In this document: positions 51,968 to 59,582 of the stretch, one piece after another | Numbering within the stretch: position 1 is the stretch's first letter | Layout of the letters: each line of letters begins with the position of its first letter | Assembly (NCBI GenBank): GCA_023423655.1 | Contig: JAFAFE010000005.1 | Location: 434,001-498,000 of the forward strand | Direction: 5' to 3' | DNA length: 64,000 bases | Source of the DNA: Pseudomonadota bacterium | Lineage (GTDB): Bacteria; Pseudomonadota; Alphaproteobacteria; Sphingomonadales; Sphingomonadaceae | Made by a program: the position numbers and the translations under genes | Notes under the pieces: generated by a model | What the model saw: only the letters and a program-made list of their open reading frames with translations | What the model was told of the DNA's origin: nothing | Databases searched by the model: none

Positions 51968-53094
51968 CAATCGACGTCCTCGACCTCGACCTTTTCGCCC
52001 GTCACGCGCTGCGACAAGGCGGCGGCCATATAAGGGTCGAGCGCCCCGTCCAGCACATCGTCGGGCGCGGTCGAGGTCACGCCCGTGCGCAAATCCTTCA
52101 CCATCTGATAGGGTTGCAACACATAAGAGCGGATCTGGTGGCCCCAGCCGATTTCGGTCTTGGCCTGATATTCCCCGCTTGCGGCGGCTTCGCGCTTGGC
52201 CAGTTCCGCCTCGTAAAGCCGCGCGCGCAGCATCCCCATCGCAGTCGCGCGGTTCTTATGCTGTGAACGGTCATTTTGTGAGGCCACGACAATGCCGGTC
52301 GGCATATGGGTGATGCGCACCGCACTATCGGTCGTGTTGACGTGCTGCCCGCCGGCACCCGATGCGCGGTAGGTGTCGATCTTGAGGTCGCCCTCGTTAA
52401 TATCGATGTCGATATTATCGTCGATCACCGGATAGACCCACACGCTCGAAAAGCTGGTATGGCGGCGCGCCGAGCTGTCATAAGGCGAGATGCGGACCAA
52501 GCGATGCACCCCGCTTTCGGTCTTGGCATAGCCATAGGCATTTTCGCCTTTGACCAGCAAGGTTGCGGATTTGATGCCCGCTTGCTCGCCTGCCTGATAT
52601 TCGAGAACTTCGACCTTATAGCCCTTCTTTTCCGCCCAGCGCGCATACATGCGCTGGAGCATTTCGGCCCAGTCCTGGCTTTCGGTGCCGCCCGCGCCCG
52701 CATGGATTTCGATGAAGGTGTCATTGCCGTCGGCTTCACCGGCGAGCAGCGCCTTGATCTTGTCCTGCTCGGCGCGCGCGGCGAGTTCCGCAAGGCTTGC
52801 AACGCCATCATCGCCCAAGGCTTCATCGCCTTCCATATCGGCAAGTTCGATAAGTTCAACCGTATCCGCCATTTCGCTTTCGATAGCGCGGGTCGCGCCA
52901 ATCGCTTCGTCCAAGCGGCGGCGTTCGCGCATCACTTCCTGTGCGGCCCGTGGGTCATCCCACAAGGTCGGGTCTTCGACGCGCGCGTTCAGTTCATCAA
53001 GACGGCGCAGCGCCTTGTCCCAATCAAGAAATCGTCTGAGCAACGCCAGTGCGGCATTGATTTTGTCAACATGGCCTTGCGCTTCGGCGCGCAT
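51967..53094 (-). CDS. prfB: Peptide chain release factor 2
   Basis: Recognises UGA and UAA stop codons and triggers peptide release. The 375 residues hold the GGQ motif ([16 protein letters not shown]) and the codon-recognition segment [16 protein letters not shown]. The gene reads as a single frame: the internal UGA programmed frameshift known in many bacteria is absent. ATG 53094 has GGAG seven bases upstream; an earlier ATG at 53106 is possible. Followed, with overlap, by the methyltransferase gene. Confidence 0.97.
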   Translation of the reverse strand: MRAEAQGHVDKINAALALLRRFLDWDKALRRLDELNARVEDPTLWDDPRAAQEVMRERRRLDEAIGATRAIESEMADTVELIELADMEGDEALGDDGVASLAELAARAEQDKIKALLAGEADGNDTFIEIHAGAGGTESQDWAEMLQRMYARWAEKKGYKVEVLEYQAGEQAGIKSATLLVKGENAYGYAKTESGVHRLVRISPYDSSARRHTSFSSVWVYPVIDDNIDIDINEGDLKIDTYRASGAGGQHVNTTDSAVRITHMPTGIVVASQNDRSQHKNRATAMGMLRARLYEAELAKREAAASGEYQAKTEIGWGHQIRSYVLQPYQMVKDLRTGVTSTAPDDVLDGALDPYMAAALSQRVTGEKVEVEDVD

Positions 53095-53188
53095 GATACA
53101 CTCCATCCAATAACAGGTTCAAACCCTGCGCCCGCCAATCCTCAAGGGCTTCTCCCGTAAGGACCGCCAAGCGGCGCGGGGTTCGGGT

Positions 53189-55762
53189 TTAATAAATTCC
53201 CTCGTCGGCAAAATTGCTCTTGGGGGTTGCCGTCTGGCTTTTCGGGTTCGTCGTGGTCGGGCGCTTGGTCGCAGGCCGCACCGCTGCCTTGCGCTCGACA
53301 ATTTCGTCGCTGCGGATCGACCGTTTCGGTTCGGTCGCCGGTTTGAACGCTTCCCAGATGACCGACGCCTTGGGGTCGGTGCCGGGCCAGGCGCCATAGA
53401 CAATCTTGCCCGAATTGCGTTCGACCCGCACCATCCGCACACCGCCTGCTGCCGTAAACGGCACGACCGGCGCGTCTTTCAGCGCAACCTGGAAAAATTC
53501 CTTGGCAATCGGCACCGCGACCGAACCGCCCTGCACATAGCCGCCCATCGAGCGTTGCTGTTGGTCAAAGCCCATATAGACGCCCGCAATCAGATCGCGC
53601 GAACCGCCGACGAACCACACATTGGTCGGGCCGTTGGTCGTGCCGGTCTTGCCCATCATCGGACGGCCCAGCGTATTGAGGCGCGTCGCCGTGCCGCGCT
53701 GGACCACGCCTTCCAGCATATGCACGACCTGATAGGCAGTGATCGGGTCCATCAACTGTTTGCCATTGGGCAGGAAGCGCGGCATCGGCTTGCCGTCCCA
53801 ATCGGCCGCATTGCAGCCTTCGCACGCGCGCCATTTGGCCGGATAAATCACGTTGCCGTTGCGGTCCTGCGCATAGTCGATGAGGCGCGGGTTCAATTCC
53901 TTGCCGTGATTGACCATCATCGAATAGGCATTTGTCATCTTTTCAACCGTGGTTTCCCCTGCCCCCAGCGCGAACGACAGATAAGGGTCATAAGACCCGA
54001 TCTTCATCCGTTCGAAGGTTTTGACCACCTTGGGCATCCCGACCTGATTGGCGGTGCGCACGGTCATGAGGTTGCGCGATTGTTCAAGGCCCCAGCGCAT
54101 CGTGCGCGGCCCTGCCCCGCCTGCGCCGCCAAAGTTGCGGAAACATTTCTGGCCCAGAGCCGCCGACTGCCATACGCAGAAAGGACCATCGACGATGATC
54201 GACGCGGGCGTCATGCCATTGTCGAGTGCGGTGGCATAAACGAACGGTTTGATCGTCGATCCCGGCTGGCGCATCGCCTGTGTCGCGCGGTTAAAGCTCG
54301 ACAGGCGCGAATCAAAGCCGCCCTGCATCGCATAGATGCGGCCCGAATAGGGGTTCTGCACCACCATACCGCCCGACACGTCGGGGATATTGCGCAGCAC
54401 GAACTGGTCCTTGCCGATAGGCTTCACCACAATGATGTCGCCGGGTTTCATCGCCTGGAACGCCGATTGACCGGTGCCTTTGCCTGCCTTGCGGTAGGGG
54501 ATGGACGCATTGCCCGATGCGAGCGTGCCGGTCTTGCCCGATACAAAGCCGATCTTGGCCGACCCGCCCGATTTGGACAGCACCATCGCGGTGCGCCAAT
54601 CTTCATAATCTATGCCGGTATAGCTCGACGCAAAGCGGCTCTGCCACTTGTCGTCCATTTCGATATGCTTGACCGGCCCCGACCAGCCATGTCCCGCATC
54701 ATAGCGCAACAGGCCGTTGCGCAGCGCCTTTTCCGCCGCGCGCTGCATCACATCATCATAGGAGGTGCGCACCCACAGCCCGCCTGCATAGACGCTCAGC
54801 GGACCATCCTCGGCGGTTTCACCGAACCGGTCTTTGAGGATGCGGCGCACTTCCTCCATATAATAGCCGCCGACCGCCTTGAACTGTTCGCCCGGCGTGT
54901 CGATAATGCCCAGCGGCATGGATTGTGCCGCGCGCATCTGGCCGTCATTAATATAGCCATTGGCCTGCATCTGGCTCAGCACCCAGTTGCGCCGCTCCAT
55001 TGCGCGGTCGGCATTTTTGGGATTGCCAAGCGATTCCGGCGCTTTGGGCAGGATGGCGAGAAATGCCATTTCGTGCAGTTCCAGATCGCCCACATCCTTG
55101 TCGAAATAAGCGCGCGCGGCGGCCTGAACCCCGAAGGAGCGGCGGCCCAAGGCAATCTCGTTCAGATAGAGGGAAAGGATTTCCGGCTTTGTCAGATAGG
55201 ATTCGATGCGATAGGCAAGGATCGCTTCCTTGATCTTGCGAGTATAGCTGCGCTCGTTGGTGAGCAGCAAATTCTTCGCCACCTGCTGGGTAATTGTCGA
55301 GGCTCCGCGCGAACGGCCGTCTGACGTCAGGTTACTGATTACCGCGCCGACTATGCCGGTATAATCAAGCCCGCCATGGCTGAAAAAGCCCTTATCCTCC
55401 GCCGACAGGAATGCGCCCTTCAGCAGTTCGGGAAATTCATTATAGTCCAGTTGCACGCGCCGTTCGCGCGCATAGCTGTGGATCGGGTCGCCATTCACAT
55501 CGCGCACGATGGTCGGCAGCGGCGATTCATAATTGAGCAGCATCTTGGCGTCGGGCAGGTTGCGCGCAAAAACGAGCCAGATAACCGCAATCCCGATCAG
55601 CGCCAGCCCGACCAGATAGGCCGACCAGCGCAGCCATCTTTTGTGCCAATTATTGCGCAGCCAAGCGAGCGGGCCTGTTTCGCGGCGCAGGCGCAAATGG
55701 CCGCTTCCCGCGGGGGCCGGTTCCGGAGAAACAGGGTTCAGGCTGTCGGGCGCATCTGTCAT
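53189..55762 (-). CDS. mrcA: Penicillin-binding protein 1A
   Basis: Bifunctional peptidoglycan synthase: glycosyltransferase family 51 plus transpeptidase, anchored by one N-terminal helix (about 45-65). In 857 residues the GT51 motifs are AEDKGFFSHGGLDYTGI and RGASTITQQVAKNLLL. The transpeptidase motifs are QPGSTIKPFVYA (active-site Ser), SRNLMT and KTGTT. A basic Pro/Thr/Lys-rich tail follows. ATG 55762 has GGAGG upstream. Followed by prfB 94 bases later; the amidase gene upstream is on the same strand. Confidence 0.96.
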   Translation of the reverse strand: MTDAPDSLNPVSPEPAPAGSGHLRLRRETGPLAWLRNNWHKRWLRWSAYLVGLALIGIAVIWLVFARNLPDAKMLLNYESPLPTIVRDVNGDPIHSYARERRVQLDYNEFPELLKGAFLSAEDKGFFSHGGLDYTGIVGAVISNLTSDGRSRGASTITQQVAKNLLLTNERSYTRKIKEAILAYRIESYLTKPEILSLYLNEIALGRRSFGVQAAARAYFDKDVGDLELHEMAFLAILPKAPESLGNPKNADRAMERRNWVLSQMQANGYINDGQMRAAQSMPLGIIDTPGEQFKAVGGYYMEEVRRILKDRFGETAEDGPLSVYAGGLWVRTSYDDVMQRAAEKALRNGLLRYDAGHGWSGPVKHIEMDDKWQSRFASSYTGIDYEDWRTAMVLSKSGGSAKIGFVSGKTGTLASGNASIPYRKAGKGTGQSAFQAMKPGDIIVVKPIGKDQFVLRNIPDVSGGMVVQNPYSGRIYAMQGGFDSRLSSFNRATQAMRQPGSTIKPFVYATALDNGMTPASIIVDGPFCVWQSAALGQKCFRNFGGAGGAGPRTMRWGLEQSRNLMTVRTANQVGMPKVVKTFERMKIGSYDPYLSFALGAGETTVEKMTNAYSMMVNHGKELNPRLIDYAQDRNGNVIYPAKWRACEGCNAADWDGKPMPRFLPNGKQLMDPITAYQVVHMLEGVVQRGTATRLNTLGRPMMGKTGTTNGPTNVWFVGGSRDLIAGVYMGFDQQQRSMGGYVQGGSVAVPIAKEFFQVALKDAPVVPFTAAGGVRMVRVERNSGKIVYGAWPGTDPKASVIWEAFKPATEPKRSIRSDEIVERKAAVRPATKRPTTTNPKSQTATPKSNFADEGIY

Positions 55763-55903
55763 AGCCTCCGCCTCTAGCAATTTTTAACCAGATTGCCAGC
55801 ACGCTAATAGAGCATCGCGCGGTTTTTCGGTGGAGCGTGGCGCGAACGCCCTTTTTTAACGGCGCGCCTGCTCAAATCCCCGCTTGTTAAAAGCCCTCCT
55901 TGC

Positions 55904-56815
55904 TCAAAGCCCCTGCTTGGCGAAATGGATGGCGACCGCGCGGGCAACCCCTTCACCCATCCGCTTGCGGCCCTCTTCGGAAACCAGCACCGCTTCATCC
56001 TCGACATTGCTGATATAGCCGGTTTCGAGGAGGACCGAGGGAACATCGGGCGCTTTCAGCACGACAAAGCCTGCAAAATGATGCGCGCCGGTGCGGAATT
56101 TGACACCCGCGCCCGCCGCTTCGCGTTGTAATAATTTAGCAAAGTCGGTCGATATATCCATCGTCTCGCGCTGGGTGAGGTCAATGAGGATATTGCCCAC
56201 CGCCTTGCTTTCATCGCCAAGGTCGATGCCGTTGATAAGGTTCGCCCGATTTTCGCGCGCCGCAAATTTGGCGGCCTCGCGGTCGGAGGCGACTTCGGAC
56301 AAAGTATAGATGCTCGCGCCCGTCGCGTCGCGATTCTCTGCGCTATCGGCATGGACCGATATGAACAGGTTCGCGCCCAGCTTGCGCGCGATGCCATAAC
56401 GTTCCTCGAGCACCAGATAGCGGTCATCATTGCGGGTGAGCGCCACCCGCACCTTGCCCGATGCGAGCAAGGCGCGCGTAATTTCCTGTGCCATCGCCAG
56501 CGTGATGCGCTTTTCCTGCATCCCCGACACCGGCGAAATCGACCCCGGATCATGCCCGCCATGTCCGGCGTCGACTACCACCAGCGGCAGGTTGCGCGGG
56601 TCGGTCACGCCTTGCGGCGACAGGATGGCCGGAAGTGCATAAGCCGGGCGCGCTTTACCCGTTACCAGCGAGACATGATAGCGCGACAGTTGCGGGCCGG
56701 TCGGACGTTGTACAAACAGCGCCGCGATGACCAACAACGCCACTAGGGCGACACCCGCCGCACTCCATCCGGCGATGGTCCACCCCGCTCCAGCCCATAA
56801 GGTCGCCCGCTTCAT
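55904..56815 (-). CDS. N-acetylmuramoyl-L-alanine amidase
   Basis: Amidase_3 zinc enzyme cutting the bond between MurNAc and the stem peptide, for cell separation. The 303 residues have an N-terminal helix (about 15-35) and the zinc ligands in DAGHGGHDPG, MQEKRITLA and SVHADS, plus the catalytic Glu in LLETGYISN. This is AmiC-like without an AMIN domain. ATG 56815 with GAGGCGGGG before it; a TTG twelve codons earlier is also in frame. It precedes mrcA and probably forms a wall-synthesis unit with it. Confidence 0.93.
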   Translation of the reverse strand: MKRATLWAGAGWTIAGWSAAGVALVALLVIAALFVQRPTGPQLSRYHVSLVTGKARPAYALPAILSPQGVTDPRNLPLVVVDAGHGGHDPGSISPVSGMQEKRITLAMAQEITRALLASGKVRVALTRNDDRYLVLEERYGIARKLGANLFISVHADSAENRDATGASIYTLSEVASDREAAKFAARENRANLINGIDLGDESKAVGNILIDLTQRETMDISTDFAKLLQREAAGAGVKFRTGAHHFAGFVVLKAPDVPSVLLETGYISNVEDEAVLVSEEGRKRMGEGVARAVAIHFAKQGL

Positions 56816-56937
56816 CCCCGCCTCTATGCCCTCGCGCCAAACCGATTGCAATTTATTGAAAGCACAGGTCGCTTGCGGTGTGGGGATGCCTTTAAGGAGG
56901 GCGCGCGAAAAAGCTGCGCTGCGGTTCCCGCAGTGGC

Positions 56938-57615
56938 TTAACGCCCTGCCTGTTCCAGCCGCTGCAACTCGGCGCGATACAAGCGGAGGGTGTGCGGGTC
57001 CGCATTATTCGCATGATCGTCCAGAAATGCCTGCAACGCCGCGCGATATTCGGCCTTGAACTCCGGATTGTCGGGGCTGGCCTCAAGCTGCCTTTGCTTG
57101 GCCGACACCTCGCTTTTGGCAACCGCGACGATATAGGCTTTGCCATAATCGGATTCGAGCCGCATCACCGCGATATTCTTTTCAAAGCCCGGCACATATT
57201 TGACCACAAACCGCTCACCCATCGGCGGGATATAAATAGTGTTGGTCCACGGATAGATGGTCGCCGACATCGTATCAAAGCCGGTCTTTACATCGCGGCC
57301 ATCGGCGGTTTTCATCACCACATCATAAGCCCACACGGCCTGTTCGTTGAGCCGCGAATTGGTTTCGCGCTGCTGCGTAATCACCGCGCTCCCGTAAGTG
57401 CCCACCGCATTGAGGAACAGGCCATTGAGGATCGAGCTAGTAAACACATTCACCATCGAAAAGATGAACACCGGCACCATCCACACATAAAGCCCCGGAT
57501 TTTTGCGCCATCTGACGAGCAGACTCATCAATCCGAACCCCGCGGCCAAAATCAACGGCATCGACAAGAGCGAATGTTGGTTCAGAAAATAGAAGATTGC
57601 AGAGAGGAAAGCCAT
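56938..57615 (-). CDS. Hypothetical membrane protein
   Basis: 225 residues, not assigned to a family. Three hydrophobic segments lie at the N-terminus (about 3-16, 20-34 and 44-66), then a soluble domain with strands and a charged C-terminal coiled segment (RAALQAFLDDHANN..LRLYRAELQRLEQ). ATG 57615 chosen over an upstream in-frame start with no site. It lies between the amidase gene and the WD-like gene, all on the minus strand. Confidence 0.75.
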   Translation of the reverse strand: MAFLSAIFYFLNQHSLLSMPLILAAGFGLMSLLVRWRKNPGLYVWMVPVFIFSMVNVFTSSILNGLFLNAVGTYGSAVITQQRETNSRLNEQAVWAYDVVMKTADGRDVKTGFDTMSATIYPWTNTIYIPPMGERFVVKYVPGFEKNIAVMRLESDYGKAYIVAVAKSEVSAKQRQLEASPDNPEFKAEYRAALQAFLDDHANNADPHTLRLYRAELQRLEQAGR

Positions 57616-57676
57616 GCAAGACCCCACAATAACGTCCGCCCAACGGAATGGAACCTAGTTTTTCGCAGAGCGGGCT

Positions 57677-59011
57677 TCACCAGCGGAACGGCGCGCGGTC
57701 CTGCCAGATCACCCAGCGATAGCGTTCATGGAGCGGGCGATAGCCGATGGTCCGCCCTGGTTCCGCCGCACGCGCGGGATCGTAAATATGCAGAAAACCC
57801 GAATAAGAACCAACCGCCAACTGCCCCGTTTTCGGGCAATAATCGATTGATGAGGCGCTCGACCCGAAATGGAATGATGTCAATAATGACCCGTCGGGCG
57901 TAGTGACAACCAGGTCGCCCACGCCGGCAAGCGCAAAGCCGCCCGCGCCCAGCCCCGCCGCTTGCGGCAACCAAGTAGAAGCATAAACCCGCAACTCGGC
58001 GTCAATTTCGGTAACCAGCGGTGACTCTTCATATTCAGGCGTCACCGCCCCTTCGACCGCCTCCAGCCGCACGGCCAAGGTTGCGCCATGATAGAAATGG
58101 CAACTGTTGAGCGCGGCAAAATCACTGTCGCCGGAGAAACAGGCATTATGCGGATATTCGCTGCGGAACCCGATTTGCGCCCAACGCCGCACTTGCCCCG
58201 GCCCGTCTATGCGGTCGATAAAATGCCCGTAGCATTGCGAGCCGTAAGCGATGAACCGGCCATCGGGCGAAAGGGCGGCGTGCATCATGGAATCGGTCCA
58301 TTCCATTTCTTCCTCCTCGCCCCACTCCTCCTCGCTCATTTCTTCGGCGATAAGCTCGATCATGGCGTCGTCGGGATAGACGCGTGTCCACAACGCTCCC
58401 TCGTCAGTCCATTGCCCCAACCACACCCATTCCTCTTCCACGGTAAACAGCAAGGTTCGGCCATCTTCTGCCACGTCCAGTTGCGCGAGCGCGCCGGGCG
58501 ACACATCGTCGGGCCAGCCATAACGGTATAAGGGCGCCGCATCGAGCGCCGCCGACACGGTAAAGGCGTCTGCGGTTGCAACGACGAAAAGATCATGGCT
58601 GCGTGCGCTGCCTGCCGCCAATATGTCCGGCCGTTCGGTCACAATGCCGTCTTTAAGATGGAGCGTCGCTCTAGGCTCCATTGCGCTGCCGGGGCAGAGC
58701 AGAAACGCGTCCGGTCCCAATATCGTCACACAGCGCAAATTTTGCGCGCGGCCGTCAAAATAGGGGATGAGCGGTTCATGCGCGCGGTCAGCAAGCGGGG
58801 CCTCTTCGCGCCAATCTTCCGCCCGACCCGCAGCTTCCACCGCCGCGAGGATGCGCGCGGCTAACCCCGCATCGCGATCATCATCGGGCCATTCTTCTGG
58901 TGTATCGCGCCCTTCGCGCATTTCTTGGATAAGGTGGTTGATGTGCGTGATATGCTCCCGTCCGCTGCGGTTCCATAATGCAATCTCGTCCTGATTCGCC
59001 TGCTTCGCCAA
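57677..59011 (-). CDS. Hypothetical protein, possible beta-propeller
   Basis: A 444-residue soluble protein I cannot name. Several repeating strand-like stretches with Asp and Gly turns (SPDGRFIAYGSQ, TGQLAVGSYSGFLHIYD, DVAEDGRTLLFTVEEE) suggest a beta-propeller. A strongly acidic patch, EEMSEEEWGEEEEMEW, lies near residue 235. The start is a TTG with AGGA five bases upstream. No signal peptide. Confidence 0.7.
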   Translation of the reverse strand: MAKQANQDEIALWNRSGREHITHINHLIQEMREGRDTPEEWPDDDRDAGLAARILAAVEAAGRAEDWREEAPLADRAHEPLIPYFDGRAQNLRCVTILGPDAFLLCPGSAMEPRATLHLKDGIVTERPDILAAGSARSHDLFVVATADAFTVSAALDAAPLYRYGWPDDVSPGALAQLDVAEDGRTLLFTVEEEWVWLGQWTDEGALWTRVYPDDAMIELIAEEMSEEEWGEEEEMEWTDSMMHAALSPDGRFIAYGSQCYGHFIDRIDGPGQVRRWAQIGFRSEYPHNACFSGDSDFAALNSCHFYHGATLAVRLEAVEGAVTPEYEESPLVTEIDAELRVYASTWLPQAAGLGAGGFALAGVGDLVVTTPDGSLLTSFHFGSSASSIDYCPKTGQLAVGSYSGFLHIYDPARAAEPGRTIGYRPLHERYRWVIWQDRAPFRW

Positions 59012-59582
59012 CCCTATCCTCCGACTACCGGTTCCGGTCTATCCTGTTGCAGAATAGCGGAAATCTACCTGTTTGCGTGCCGATAGCAATCGCGCGCTGT
59101 CCATCGCGTGCTTATCCTGCCGCAATTTTGTTTCGGATCGGCTTTGACGCGAATATTTTCCTGCTATCCGCTTTGCAGGGGCCGATTGTTTTTGTTGCTC
59201 CCTTCCCTTTGCGATGCTAGCACAGGCGATTAGCGGGGAGGGCCTTTTAATAAGTGCGCCAAGTCGCTATATCCGCGAACGTTGCCGGGCGGACCTTTTT
59301 GCACCGGCGGCTTTTCTAATTTTTCAGGTTGACGCTGCATGAGGCAAGACATTCTCCACCCCCCTGCCCTTAGATCGGGTGGCGTGGCGTGGTCGAATGT
59401 TGTCGACGCAACCGTTGACGGACGGCTCCAGAGTGCCGTCCTGACCGCATCCAGCAGACGCAATTCATCTTTTTTAACCCGGATACCCGACGCCGGCGCG
59501 TCATCGCCCGCCGTCGCATCCCCACCTGATCGCGCGGCCACCCGGCCTTTACGGGCCCGCTGCCGCGCGTGGAGATTTAACA
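59012..59582. other. Intergenic region, long leader of rne
   Basis: 571 bases. The left part is AT-richer and may hold promoters for the divergent gene. The right part, from about 59340, is GC-rich leader of rne and includes a GGAG site before its ATG. A 40-codon frame on the minus strand (59230-59352) is listed separately. RNase E genes are often controlled through their own leader; no specific structure could be confirmed. Confidence 0.5.
59230..59352 (-). CDS. Possible 40-aa protein antisense to the rne leader
   Basis: Reads MSCLMQRQPEKLEK then PPVQKGPPGNVRGYSDL and ends HLLKGPPR. GGAG lies three bases before the ATG, and the protein is basic and Pro/Gly-rich, unlike random antisense sequence. 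A longer frame exists through it, but the sense of the first half is weak. No family known. Low-to-moderate support. Confidence 0.35.
   Translation of the reverse strand: MSCLMQRQPEKLEKPPVQKGPPGNVRGYSDLAHLLKGPPR

Noticed and set aside
53000..53094. Programmed frameshift in prfB
   Set aside because: The first 40 codons contain no in-frame TGA and the gene reads in one frame from ATG to the GGQ domain.
53555..55324. A 589-codon open frame opposite mrcA
   Set aside because: Same cause: antisense to a clear penicillin-binding protein gene, no ribosome-binding site, no family features.
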